25,709 nucleotides of DNA from Candidatus Woesearchaeota archaeon CG08_land_8_20_14_0_20_47_9 (GCA_002763335.1 PEYS01000132.1:1-25709); one strand, 5' to 3'; positions 1 to 7,312 are shown, counted from the first letter of the stretch. Translations and numbers: made by a program. Notes: generated by a model not told the origin, from the sequence alone.

Positions 1-1
1 G

Positions 2-220
2 AGGGTCATAGATATAATGTACAAGTTCGGGCTCTCAGGACTTGATATGATACGGCAGATACAGAGGGAGATCATAAACCTTGATATTGCTCCGAGGGGG
101 AAGATGCACCTGATAGACCGTTGCGGAGAGGCTGAGTTTAGAATGACTGAGGGTGCTGATGAGTTTATTCAGATCGAGGCGCTGTTGAGTCAGTTTGTGT
201 TGGCTGGCATAAAATCTTGA
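2..220 (+). CDS. rfcS: Replication factor C small subunit, C-terminal fragment
   Basis: The frame is open from the window edge to a TGA at 218-220, so only the last 72 codons are present and the true start lies upstream. Residues such as YKFGLSGLDMIRQI, NLDIAPRGK, a LIDRCGEAEFRMTEGA segment and the terminal LLSQFVLAGIKS match the C-terminal oligomerisation domain of the archaeal RFC small subunit, whose known counterparts carry GLSG, DIPEE, G-E-FRLTEGANE and ALLAQFALAG in the same order. RFC small subunits form the clamp-loader ring that opens PCNA on primed DNA using ATP; the AAA+ domain is outside the window. The stop codon lies inside the left arm of a hairpin (216-261), which probably ends the transcript. 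Family assignment is confident; completeness of the upstream part cannot be judged. Confidence 0.88.
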   Translation, partial: RVIDIMYKFGLSGLDMIRQIQREIINLDIAPRGKMHLIDRCGEAEFRMTEGADEFIQIEALLSQFVLAGIKS

Positions 221-261
221 ATGCCGAGGCGAGCCGTAAGGCGAAGCCGAGTGCATTCAAG
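216..261. repeat. Palindromic intergenic element, core family A (copy 1)
   Basis: Nine-base perfect arms CTTGAATGC (216-224) and GCATTCAAG (253-261) enclose a 28-base core. Inside the core a GCC-GTAA-GGC mini-stem with a GNRA-type loop is flanked by GA-rich strands. The same core recurs at 20050-20077 with two changes, and a shortened form recurs at 7272-7296, each with different self-complementary arms. The left arm contains the rfcS stop codon, so it may act as a transcription terminator. Confidence 0.75.
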
Positions 262-267
262 GCTCTC

Positions 268-276
268 TTTATAAAT
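268..276 (+). promoter_or_regulatory. TATA box for the E1-like operon
   Basis: TTTATAAAT follows the hairpin. An archaeal TATA box places transcription start about 25 bases downstream, near 295-300, ahead of both candidate starts (TTG 318, ATG 351) of the first gene of the operon. Confidence 0.55.
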
Positions 277-350
277 CCGGAAATCTTCCGAAAATTTCTG
301 GTTAAAGCATATTAAGTTTGGATTCTGCTACTTCTGTATGGTGGTTCTAC

Positions 351-752
351 ATGACAAGCAGTAGCGACAGGACAGTGCCTATACAGTGCAGCCTCAGCAT
401 GATGGATGATCCTGAGAGGGAGCTGCGGAGGATTGTGCCTCCAGAGGCAGAGACTGTTGAGGATGTTCTATACAGGATGTTCGACCCCAGAGGGGATAAG
501 TACAACCCTCCGATGAGCGAGGGCAGTGTTAATCTGGTTAGGGAATTCTTATCATTACTGGAAGCAGCCCTCAATGGGGATCTGATCACCCTGCTTTACG
601 TAAATAAGGGGGAAGAATTAAGACTGGTGATGCCGAAAACAGGGCTTAGCTCCCTGCTTCCAAGTCCACTCTATGAATGTATTTATGGATGTATTAGCCC
701 AAAACTCTACAGCCTTGAACTAGAGCTGGTAGCAATACCAACGAGGGGGTAG
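351..752 (+). CDS. Hypothetical protein, first gene of the E1/JAB-like operon
   Basis: A 133-residue protein I do not recognise. I chose ATG 351 because GGTGG lies just upstream; an in-frame TTG at 318 would add 11 residues. The sequence alternates charged helical stretches (PERELRRIV, VRNEF-like SVNLVREFLSLLEAAL) with short hydrophobic strands (LITLLYV, ELRLVM) and ends in a strand LELELVAIPTRG. It has two cysteines close together in YECIYGC and no signal peptide or membrane segment. It lies five bases ahead of the next gene and shares its operon. In known prokaryotic ubiquitin-like operons this position can hold a ubiquitin-like protein or an E2-like partner, but no ubiquitin-fold signature or terminal Gly-Gly is visible, so no function is assigned. 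Confidence 0.7.
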   Translation: MTSSSDRTVPIQCSLSMMDDPERELRRIVPPEAETVEDVLYRMFDPRGDKYNPPMSEGSVNLVREFLSLLEAALNGDLITLLYVNKGEELRLVMPKTGLSSLLPSPLYECIYGCISPKLYSLELELVAIPTRG

Positions 753-757
753 CAGAA

Positions 758-1744
758 TTGTCGTACCTGCTGTTTGGCATCCTGCAAGAATCAGGGATTG
801 GCCTGATCAACAACAATGGAGAGCTATACTGCCTCAGCAGGGCTAAGAGGGCATCAGAGGATTTAGTTATAAGGCTGAACAAGAGAAGCCACCCGCTTTG
901 CTATGTTGGCCCTGCAAAGCAGCTTCTGGTTGAGGGGCTTAATGAGTCTGGCGGGCCATTAAGCAGAATAGAGAACATGGAGAAGGGCTTCAAGATAGAA
1001 CAGGTCTGCAACATAATCGAGGCTGTATGCGAAACATACCTGAGAATGCTAAACCCTGACCTAGAGAAGGTGAATAAGAAAAAGGCAAAGGCAGCAAGAA
1101 GTCTGCTTAAAGACCTGCTGATCATTGGAAACAATGCCTACAAGATAAGGTATTATAACAACGTGAACAGGAATGAATTCACCCTTGACAATATTGTCAG
1201 GGAGAGCTGCCAATCTCTCAGCCAGCTTGAGGAGAGTTGCCATAAGACTCTAACATGCCCTGCCTGCTCATCAGTGCATCACCTGCAGCAATACAAATCA
1301 AGCCTCCAATTCCGGATTGCTGAATCCTATGCCATGATCTCTGTGATAATCCCATCAATGCAGTACATTGACATGGACCCAGATGATGGAAACTGCATCA
1401 AGAATGTTACTATCAGCGTAATACTTGATTTCTCTAAACATCTGAGCATTGCAAATGAGGAGCAGCCATACATCATACCAAGCCCCCTGCTAAACTTAAA
1501 CAAGGCATATGTTGAAGATCTGCCTAAGAATGCGTTCGGGCTCAGCTTTCTAACCACGCCAGCACACATACTGCTCAGCCCACCAGAGTATATCCGTAAC
1601 ATCAGCGATCCAATCGAGATGGCTGCTGAGCTTCTTCGTACAGCCCCTATTTTTCTCGACGCAGTATACCAGAAACATGACCTCAAGGGGATACAGAACC
1701 TATGCCATGATTCCAGAAGGCTTCTTGAGGGGGGGGCATCGTGA
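758..1744 (+). CDS. Hypothetical protein with a CPAC motif
   Basis: A 328-residue protein of unrecognised family. It starts at TTG 758, preceded by a good SD (GAGGGGG at 743-749), and its TGA overlaps the GTG start of the next gene (GTGA at 1741-1744), implying translational coupling. It begins with a strand-rich segment (SYLLFGILQESGIGLI), continues with a helical, basic middle (VNKKKAKAARSLLKDLL) and carries C167-P-A-C170 that could form half of a metal site or a redox pair. A second half contains VTISVILDF and a proline-rich PYIIPSPLLNLNKA region. Its place directly before a ThiF/E1-like gene makes a role as substrate, E2-like or scaffold partner conceivable, but nothing in the sequence proves it. 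Confidence 0.8.
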   Translation: MSYLLFGILQESGIGLINNNGELYCLSRAKRASEDLVIRLNKRSHPLCYVGPAKQLLVEGLNESGGPLSRIENMEKGFKIEQVCNIIEAVCETYLRMLNPDLEKVNKKKAKAARSLLKDLLIIGNNAYKIRYYNNVNRNEFTLDNIVRESCQSLSQLEESCHKTLTCPACSSVHHLQQYKSSLQFRIAESYAMISVIIPSMQYIDMDPDDGNCIKNVTISVILDFSKHLSIANEEQPYIIPSPLLNLNKAYVEDLPKNAFGLSFLTTPAHILLSPPEYIRNISDPIEMAAELLRTAPIFLDAVYQKHDLKGIQNLCHDSRRLLEGGAS

Positions 1745-3093
1745 AGCCACTAAGAGCTGCTGTGCTTGGAGCAGATCTTATGACAGCCTACCTTATAAGC
1801 GCCATCTGCTTTAACAAGGGTGTTGAGGTTGCCATAATCTCAGAGAAGCCCTATGACAAGGGACACTTAGGCGAGGGTAACATAATCCTGCTCCCTGAAA
1901 GCAAGCAAGAGCTGCAGGTTTATGCCATAAGAGAGGGCATCAAAAAGCTAAACCCTGAATGCGAGGTAAATGCAGTCCCCATAAGACCATGTTACGCTGC
2001 TTCCCTAAACAGAATTCAACCAGACATAGTAATTGACCTCACAAGGGAACCAGAACAAAAGGAATTCGCAGAATGGTACTGTAAAAGAAATAAAAAGCCC
2101 CTTATATCGTCAATAGCAGGTCATGAGTCTGTACTTGTAATCTCAACTACTCCGAAAGGAGCAGACTCTATCTACAAGGACATAGGTTATGGGGACTCCT
2201 GGGCAGGGCTTGAAAAGACTGCAATGGCAGGGGCAGGGGCAGGGATCGCTGCTCTATACTTATCAGAGCCAGATTCAGATCAGTTGTTTTACTTCAGTCC
2301 AAACAAGCTCATCCAGGTTAATGGCTGCTTTGATATAAATGCTCTTGAAGAGATAAGGGACGAGAAGGTAAACAATGCAGTTGCTCAGTCGCCGCTAGAA
2401 AAAAGGCTATGTCTTGTTGGTGGCAGAGGCATGCTCTCAATGCATGTTGCGCTTGCAGCCCTGCTTGAGGGGGCAGCAGGGGTTGATATTTACGATAACG
2501 GGGCTGGGATGCCATCAGAACTCCAGGATAAGCCATTCTCCATTGAATTGCTCTATAAGCCACAAAAAAACAGCCATGCAGAGACTGTAAACATCATTGA
2601 GAAGAATGCAGCATACAAGAATGCTGCAAGTGGCGCTTACGCAGCAGTATTCGCAACTGGCTTTGAGCCAGGGGATGGCTTTGCGCTGAAATCACTAATT
2701 CTGAATGGCCCCCCAGTTATTGGTGGCCTTATAGGCCCGAGCTACAATGGCAAGATAATATCCATGCATAAAGGTCCGTGTTTGGTCTGCCAGCTTGCAC
2801 CAAACGCAAACCTTGATACACTACGCAAACAGGATGATGGCCTTAAAGAATTGGTATCAACCTACAGGAAGCTGCCTGAATACAGCGCAGCTTCAGGCCA
2901 GGAAGAGGATTGGCCTAGTTGCCTGAGAAGCTACCAGGTGACATCTATGATTATGGCGAGCCTGATGGTAAACAGGCTGAGAGGCTTATCAGGCAATGCC
3001 CAAACACAACAGCTTATTGTTAAACCAGGCTCTTCGAGAACACTGAGGTTCTTCCACTCAAAAGAATATGGGCGGGGGTGTGCCTGCAATTAG
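1741..3093 (+). CDS. Tandem ThiF/E1-like adenylyltransferase-fold protein
   Basis: A 450-residue protein that reads as two consecutive ThiF/E1-type Rossmann domains. The first (about 1-140) has AAVLGADLMTAYL where active enzymes have GxGxxG, then a strand GVEVAIISE, a KKLNPECEV helix-strand and DIVIDLT...KKPLISS in the usual E1 order, but the nucleotide loop is degenerate. The second (about 221-450) keeps LVGGRGMLS at 226-232, a strand ending VDIYDNG, then GPPVIGGLIGP (323 on) and CLVC at 347-350, with C447-A-C449 at the C-terminus: the layout of the two-part zinc knuckle of ThiF/MoeB/E1. Such proteins adenylate the C-terminus of ubiquitin-like or sulfur-carrier proteins. GTG start, coupled to the previous gene; it overlaps the next by 26 bases. 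Fold assignment is fairly firm, activity is inferred. Confidence 0.7.
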   Translation: MKPLRAAVLGADLMTAYLISAICFNKGVEVAIISEKPYDKGHLGEGNIILLPESKQELQVYAIREGIKKLNPECEVNAVPIRPCYAASLNRIQPDIVIDLTREPEQKEFAEWYCKRNKKPLISSIAGHESVLVISTTPKGADSIYKDIGYGDSWAGLEKTAMAGAGAGIAALYLSEPDSDQLFYFSPNKLIQVNGCFDINALEEIRDEKVNNAVAQSPLEKRLCLVGGRGMLSMHVALAALLEGAAGVDIYDNGAGMPSELQDKPFSIELLYKPQKNSHAETVNIIEKNAAYKNAASGAYAAVFATGFEPGDGFALKSLILNGPPVIGGLIGPSYNGKIISMHKGPCLVCQLAPNANLDTLRKQDDGLKELVSTYRKLPEYSAASGQEEDWPSCLRSYQVTSMIMASLMVNRLRGLSGNAQTQQLIVKPGSSRTLRFFHSKEYGRGCACN

Positions 3094-4663
3094 ATCCGCA
3101 GCAGCTGGTTTTGGAGCGGTAATCGACAGCCTGTTCAGAAGGCGAGCTGGCCAGAGGGGCAGCTCCAGGGCAAAGAATAGCTCTCCCATCAGCCTCAATG
3201 TTAGATTGGCAGGCTACATAAAGACGAGGGTTGTATCATTTATAGTTAACAAGCTCTCAGAGGAGGTTTATGGTGAGCCAGCCCAATGCTTCGGCCTGAT
3301 CTGCATACCCAGAGAACAGATTGAAGAGAGGGAATTAAGCCGGGAATTAAGCCTGGAGCAAATGCTGATAACAGAGCTTGTTCCATCTACAACAACATTC
3401 AGTGGCCTGCCCTCATACAATAGGCATAACCTGGAGGGGGCAATAGAATACTCTCAAGATTCAGGGCTTGTTCCTGTTGGGCTGTGGCATACCGCTAACC
3501 TGGAAAAGAGCTGCTTTGAATGGGATACTGGCTTCTATAGCTGGGCGTTTAGGGACAGCAGAATGGCGAGACTAGGCACAGGAAACCTGTTTCTGCAGGG
3601 CCTGTCAATGCTCTTCAGCAATGCAAGCCTGCTCTGCGAGAGTAAATACAACAGGCAGGGAGACATATACTACAGCAGGGGCAGCGGTGTGGATGCGCAT
3701 GCCCCATTCAGGTTTAACTTTGTCATGGATGGCTTGCCGTTACTGGACTATTATTCTTTAATCCGAGCAATAGCGAATGGATTTGATTTTGGCAGCAGAA
3801 GGATTGGCAACCAGGTGGAGGGTGTAATAGATCGCATAGTAGAAGAGCTTAGAATAAACTTCGGAAACCTTGTAATCGAGTCCCAGAGCCAGGAGGATAG
3901 TTCTACCTACACGCCCTCTGATTCCGAGGTCGTTTACCATGATGAGCAGCAGACAACCCAGCCTGAGTGCGAGGATGCTGTAGTTGAACCAGTAACTGAG
4001 AAAGTAGCTGAAGAGGTGGTGGCTGAAGAGCAATATGGGACATCAGAAGCCAGATCTGCTGGCATGGAAGCAACAGCTCTTGACCTGTTCATCAACACCT
4101 ACGGGCTGGTGAATAAGCCCCTAACAGGGTTTATGAGGGCATATTACCAGGGCCTAGAGGCAGAAAATGCCTGTGAGCTCTATGAAGTTGCGAGAATAAT
4201 TGCAGGTGATTATGTTAAGGCAGATGGCAGAAGGGCCTGGCTCTGGGGTGATAGGGTCTCAGAGCTTGAAAGGATCTGTGGCTCAAGCAGATTCTCAGAT
4301 CATGCAGATCATGAGGAGCTGATCATGCTCCTTGACATGGCTGCTGCATCCAGCTATCTCAGGTATGCCCATAGGGAGGCTGCCAGCAGGCTGCAGTCAC
4401 TGGCTGACAGCTACCTTGCCATGCATGAAGATGATGGCCTTGGCATGGCTATGAAGATAATGGTTGAGATTGTTGACGGCAGGGATAAAGACTATTGGAA
4501 GTGGGAGAAGCGCGCAGACACGATATCAACTGTACTTGGCAACCTCACCATTGAAAAGCTGTCGTCCTATGACCGTATTATGCTAAGGCGGGCTGCTGTG
4601 CACGCATCATCTAAGGGGATGTACAACAAGCGGATTGGCCATTTATTCGGTGTAGAGGACTAA
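3068..4663 (+). CDS. JAB/MPN-like protein with acidic linker and helical C-terminus
   Basis: A 531-residue protein starting inside the end of the E1-like gene; ATG 3068 is used, but GTG 3080 with GGCGGGGG before it is an alternative. Residues about 60-165 follow the order of a JAB/MPN isopeptidase domain: CFGLICIPRE, a loop with ELVPSTTTF, a helix, then VPVGLWHTANLEKSCFEWDTGF. In a canonical JAMM site this is HxHx(7)SxxD. Here H141 is present, A143 replaces the second His, and S148, E151 and D153 sit nearby with altered spacing, so metal binding may be changed or lost. A Ser/Glu/Gln-rich acidic linker (about 269-330) leads to an all-helical C-terminal domain rich in Ala, Arg and Tyr. The pairing with an E1-like gene supports a ubiquitin-like context. 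Domain call is moderate, function inferred. Confidence 0.62.
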   Translation: MGGGVPAIRSAAAGFGAVIDSLFRRRAGQRGSSRAKNSSPISLNVRLAGYIKTRVVSFIVNKLSEEVYGEPAQCFGLICIPREQIEERELSRELSLEQMLITELVPSTTTFSGLPSYNRHNLEGAIEYSQDSGLVPVGLWHTANLEKSCFEWDTGFYSWAFRDSRMARLGTGNLFLQGLSMLFSNASLLCESKYNRQGDIYYSRGSGVDAHAPFRFNFVMDGLPLLDYYSLIRAIANGFDFGSRRIGNQVEGVIDRIVEELRINFGNLVIESQSQEDSSTYTPSDSEVVYHDEQQTTQPECEDAVVEPVTEKVAEEVVAEEQYGTSEARSAGMEATALDLFINTYGLVNKPLTGFMRAYYQGLEAENACELYEVARIIAGDYVKADGRRAWLWGDRVSELERICGSSRFSDHADHEELIMLLDMAAASSYLRYAHREAASRLQSLADSYLAMHEDDGLGMAMKIMVEIVDGRDKDYWKWEKRADTISTVLGNLTIEKLSSYDRIMLRRAAVHASSKGMYNKRIGHLFGVED

Positions 4664-4665
4664 GA

Positions 4666-5568
4666 ATGTTTGCTCGAAAAGCCAAGATAAGCTATGAAGA
4701 CGAGGCTAGAAGCAGGTTCGACAGCATGCTTGACCCACGAGAGCATGTTGATCGCTTTTACGGGCCTGAAGTGAATCCATCCTATTGCTTGCCCCTTGAT
4801 ATTCTTGCGCCGAGGGTGCCTGTAGAAAAGGTTGTTGAGATCTGCTCCAGGAAAGACCCCTTAAACTGGGCAGCGTTTATTGATTACTTTGCATACCTTT
4901 CAGGCCTTATCAGGGGCCTTATCCAAGTCGAAGATAAAGAAACCAGCCAGGTAAGCCCTGAGCTTTGCATACTGGCATCTGATGAGAGGCTGGAAGAGAT
5001 GCTGAAAAAATACTGCAGCCTGACTCTCATTAATCTCTATAACTCACTTATTAAGATCGATAATGATTACAGTTTTCTATTCCAATTGAGTGAGACAGGA
5101 CAAGGATTTGCAGGGGGAGGGCAAACAGAAAGATTATCTTCCCACCAGTCTGAGACCGGTGGAAAGACTAATCTGGAAAAAATGCGAGGAGACCGAAGCT
5201 TTAGCGAGCAAACACGCCCTGTGACTGGGGGTGTCTCCGAGCATTTTGACACAAGCCAGGATATACCTATGCCAAGAGCATACACACCACCGGTCATATT
5301 CACAATAAGCGATACGCTTGGGATTCCTGTGCATACCTTGTATCAGCTTATCATGGTAATGGAGATTCCAGAAAACCTGACCTCACTCTTCTTCATAAAG
5401 CCCTATAACCCACTGCTGCTGGATCCTAAAAGCCTCTTGAGGATTGAGAAGAGGGATAAGCAATACAAGCAACTCATTGATCAGGGCTTCTCACGCTTTG
5501 ATATTCAAGCGTTAAATGCTGCACTGGCATACATGCCCAGGAAAAAGACTGCTGTAAAGAGGTTTTAG
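4666..5568 (+). CDS. Hypothetical protein, last gene of the E1/JAB-like operon
   Basis: A 300-residue protein of unrecognised family, two bases after the previous stop. The N-terminal 140 residues are mixed helix (EDEARSRFDSMLDPREHVD, WAAFIDYFAYLSGLI). A Gly/Ser/Thr/Gln-rich linker of low complexity follows (about 143-205). The C-terminal 95 residues (VIFTISDTLGIPVHTLYQLI through FSRFDIQALNAALAYMPRK) look like a compact helical domain, with a basic tail KKTAVKRF. The linker DNA contains a degenerate copy of the hairpin found at 17203-17241 (see 5138-5166), so part of this protein may be encoded by an inserted repeat. No stop or frameshift results. Function unknown; the operon context points to the E1/JAB-like system. 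Confidence 0.75.
   Translation: MFARKAKISYEDEARSRFDSMLDPREHVDRFYGPEVNPSYCLPLDILAPRVPVEKVVEICSRKDPLNWAAFIDYFAYLSGLIRGLIQVEDKETSQVSPELCILASDERLEEMLKKYCSLTLINLYNSLIKIDNDYSFLFQLSETGQGFAGGGQTERLSSHQSETGGKTNLEKMRGDRSFSEQTRPVTGGVSEHFDTSQDIPMPRAYTPPVIFTISDTLGIPVHTLYQLIMVMEIPENLTSLFFIKPYNPLLLDPKSLLRIEKRDKQYKQLIDQGFSRFDIQALNAALAYMPRKKTAVKRF
5138..5166. repeat. Family B hairpin inside a coding sequence
   Basis: CTTCCCACCAGTC (5138-5150), loop TGA, then GACCGGTGGAAAG (5154-5166). Compared with the intergenic hairpin at 17208-17236 it differs at three bases on the left and one on the right, and still pairs apart from an A/C and a C/A mismatch. It encodes SSHQSETGGK in a low-complexity linker. Confidence 0.55.
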
Positions 5569-5590
5569 AAGTACTCAGTTAAATGAAAAA

Positions 5591-5693
5591 TCCAGCCATG
5601 GCGCAGGCGAAAGCGCTTCCCCTTCGGGATGCCGAGCAGGACATTTTGCGAAGCCTTGCTGAGCAAAATGGCCAAACCTTATGGATGGCTGGA
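5591..5693. repeat. Multi-stem structured intergenic element
   Basis: An outer stem TCCAGCCAT (5591-5599) / ATGGCTGGA (5685-5693) closes a region with several inner hairpins: GCGAAAGCGC near 5608, TCCC-CTTC-GGGA near 5618-5630, and CATTTTGC (5642-5649) / GCAAAATG (5663-5670). GCCGAG and GCGAAGCC fragments resemble the family A core. It may be a terminator for the upstream operon, a composite of nested palindromic repeats, or a structured RNA. The rest of 5569-5864 shows no ORF I would support, only the rps17e promoter. Confidence 0.5.
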
Positions 5694-5818
5694 TAGATCA
5701 CATCCTACACAAAGAACTCAATTAGGGCTTATCTTGACTCCAAAAAGAAATGACAAATGAGTGACAATCCCTTAGAGGATAGCAGCCTTATCAATCAGAA
5801 TATGGCTTGAACAGAAAC

Positions 5819-5827
5819 ATTTATAAG
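5819..5827 (+). promoter_or_regulatory. TATA box for rps17e
   Basis: ATTTATAAG lies 46 bases before the ATG. The expected transcription start near 5849 leaves a short leader carrying a strong SD, AGGAGGTG at 5853-5860. Confidence 0.65.
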
Positions 5828-5864
5828 CCCAGGGCAGATCGCAGGGCTCATCAGGAGGTGTGTT

Positions 5865-6074
5865 ATGGGGAGGATAAAGACTCAGCTGATAAAATCAACA
5901 GCCTTCAGGATTATGGAGGAACACGGGGATAAGATTACCAACGACTTTGGGAAGAACAAACTCCTGATTCAGGGGTTTGTTGACATACCCTCCAAGAAGA
6001 TCAGGAACATCACCGCGGGTTATGTGACAAGGCTGTTCATAATGGGTAAGAAGAAAGAAGGCGCTTGGGTATGA
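5865..6074 (+). CDS. rps17e: Small-subunit ribosomal protein eS17
   Basis: A 69-residue protein beginning MGRIKTQLIKSTAFRIMEEH, with the diagnostic DFGKNK, DIPSKKIRNITAGYVTRL segment of archaeal/eukaryotic eS17. Family members in archaea are about 60-70 residues, so it is full length. It is a structural protein of the 30S subunit. The ATG follows AGGAGGTG with a short spacer. Its stop overlaps the ATG of the next gene (ATGA at 6071-6074), so it heads a small operon with the acetyltransferase-like gene and the histone. Confidence 0.95.
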   Translation: MGRIKTQLIKSTAFRIMEEHGDKITNDFGKNKLLIQGFVDIPSKKIRNITAGYVTRLFIMGKKKEGAWV

Positions 6075-7090
6075 TAGAGTTCGAGACCGAGGCAGAGGTC
6101 AGGAAGCTTAATATCCGCGAGGAGTTTGATATCCAGAAAATAGAATTAGCAATAGCCCAGAACATTGACAGGGCTGACATGGTGAACATATTCAGCCCTA
6201 CACAGGGGCTTGTTGAGCACTTCACAAGGCATGGCTACTTCTATAGGCCGAACAAGGTCACATACAAGATGGATGTCCCGTTCTCTGAATCCGAGTACAT
6301 TTCAAAACTAAAGAAGAACAAGAGAAAGACCATAAAGAAGGCTGTTAAGAGGTGCAGGGAGTGCGGGATCAGCATACTAAAGGAGCCGCAGCTAAGCGAG
6401 GTGTCATACCGCGGATGGCTTGATGTCTACACTGAAAACATAAACGGTAAGAAGAGGGGCATAATAAGAACAGGGCTTGAGCGCTATTACAGAAGCAAGG
6501 ACATGATGGCCGGGATATTTGCAGTGAAAGACAACCACATCATAGGAGGCATAATACTGAGGCGGAAACACCTCAGATCAGGGCTTAGGAAGATTTCATT
6601 CTCATTCGCCTCATCAAGGAAGGAATATTTCAAAAAGGGGGTGAACGAGCTCCTGAACCTAAAAGCAGTGCTCTTCGCAAGGGAGCTGGGCTACGACCAC
6701 CTCGAGAGGGGCATGGATTCAAACCTCTACGGGCATTACCTCTCACCAGGACTTTACCTCTTCAAAAAGTCATTCGGCTTCCGCATAACACCGAAAAATC
6801 GCTTTGGTGAGGTACTCACCACAATAACAAACTACGCGCCATTCCAGGATATCATCTTCTTTGTCAGCCACAACAAAGAGAAGCCGGAGGGAAACCTGAT
6901 ACTCAAAAACGATATTGACAGCACGAGGATTGCAGAGTTCGTATCAAAGTACCTCGAAAGGCTCAATGTTTATAAAGTTGAAGATAATACCATCAGAAAG
7001 GTTGATGAGATAATAATTCCGAGAGGTGTGATGATATGGCAAAGGGAGAAACCGCAATACCAAAAGCACCCGCTGCAAGAATACTCCTGA
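6071..7090 (+). CDS. FemAB/GNAT-like acyltransferase-fold protein
   Basis: A 339-residue protein started at ATG 6071, which overlaps the eS17 stop; a TTG at 6065 is less likely. The first 75 residues are poorly defined. Residues from about 75 on resemble the Acetyltransf_6/FemAB group of double-GNAT proteins: KLKKNKRKTIKKAVKR, LERYYRSKDMMAGIFAVKDNHIIGGIIL, a strand SFSFASSR, a helix GVNELLNLKAVLFARELGYDHLERG and YLFKKSFGFR near the end of the core. Family members transfer acyl, aminoacyl or peptidyl groups; the substrate cannot be read from sequence. The last 18 codons overlap the histone gene by 55 bases, unusually long. Possibly the original stop was lost and translation runs into the histone gene. 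Confidence 0.7.
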   Translation: MIEFETEAEVRKLNIREEFDIQKIELAIAQNIDRADMVNIFSPTQGLVEHFTRHGYFYRPNKVTYKMDVPFSESEYISKLKKNKRKTIKKAVKRCRECGISILKEPQLSEVSYRGWLDVYTENINGKKRGIIRTGLERYYRSKDMMAGIFAVKDNHIIGGIILRRKHLRSGLRKISFSFASSRKEYFKKGVNELLNLKAVLFARELGYDHLERGMDSNLYGHYLSPGLYLFKKSFGFRITPKNRFGEVLTTITNYAPFQDIIFFVSHNKEKPEGNLILKNDIDSTRIAEFVSKYLERLNVYKVEDNTIRKVDEIIIPRGVMIWQREKPQYQKHPLQEYS

Positions 7091-7251
7091 GCGGAGGGGC
7101 GAAGAGGGTTTCAGCATCTGCAGTGGATGCCTTTGTAAGGGTTCTTGAAGAGCGAGCCTTCCACATCTCAGAAAGGGCTCTTCAGCTGGCAAAGCACTCT
7201 GGACGGGTCACGATTCAGCGCGAAGACATTGAGATGGCAGTCAGGAGATAG
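7036..7251 (+). CDS. Archaeal histone
   Basis: A 71-residue histone-fold protein: IPKAPAARILLSGGAKRVS, then SAVDAFVRVLEERAFHISERALQLAKHSGRVTI, then QREDIEMAVRR, matching helix alpha1, the long alpha2 and alpha3 with loop motifs KRVS and GRVTI that contact DNA. Single archaeal histones are about 65-70 residues, so it is complete, with a short N-terminal extension (MAKGETA). The ATG at 7036 has GAGAGGTG upstream. It dimerises and wraps chromosomal DNA. The gene begins within the 3' end of the acyltransferase-like gene and is followed by a long hairpin, with the converging recombinase gene beyond it. Confidence 0.94.
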   Translation: MAKGETAIPKAPAARILLSGGAKRVSASAVDAFVRVLEERAFHISERALQLAKHSGRVTIQREDIEMAVRR

Positions 7252-7255
7252 GTAC

Positions 7256-7312
7256 TGATGGCTTTGAATAGCGAGGCGAGCGTAGCGAAGCCGAGTCTAT
7301 TCAAAGCCATCA
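7256..7312. repeat. Palindromic element, core family A (copy 2), between convergent genes
   Basis: Perfect 16-base arms TGATGGCTTTGAATAG (7256-7271) and CTATTCAAAGCCATCA (7297-7312) flank a 25-base core. Relative to the copies at 216 and 20035, the core has a three-base shortening that turns the GCC-GTAA-GGC mini-stem into GC-GTA-GC, keeping the pairing. It fills the whole gap between the histone stop and the XerA stop and is well placed as a two-way terminator. Confidence 0.8.

Noticed and set aside
1741..3093. FAD- or NAD-dependent dehydrogenase
   Set aside because: The NPECEV-type segment, GPPVIGG and the CLVC/CAC cysteine pairs fit the ThiF/E1 order better than a dinucleotide dehydrogenase.
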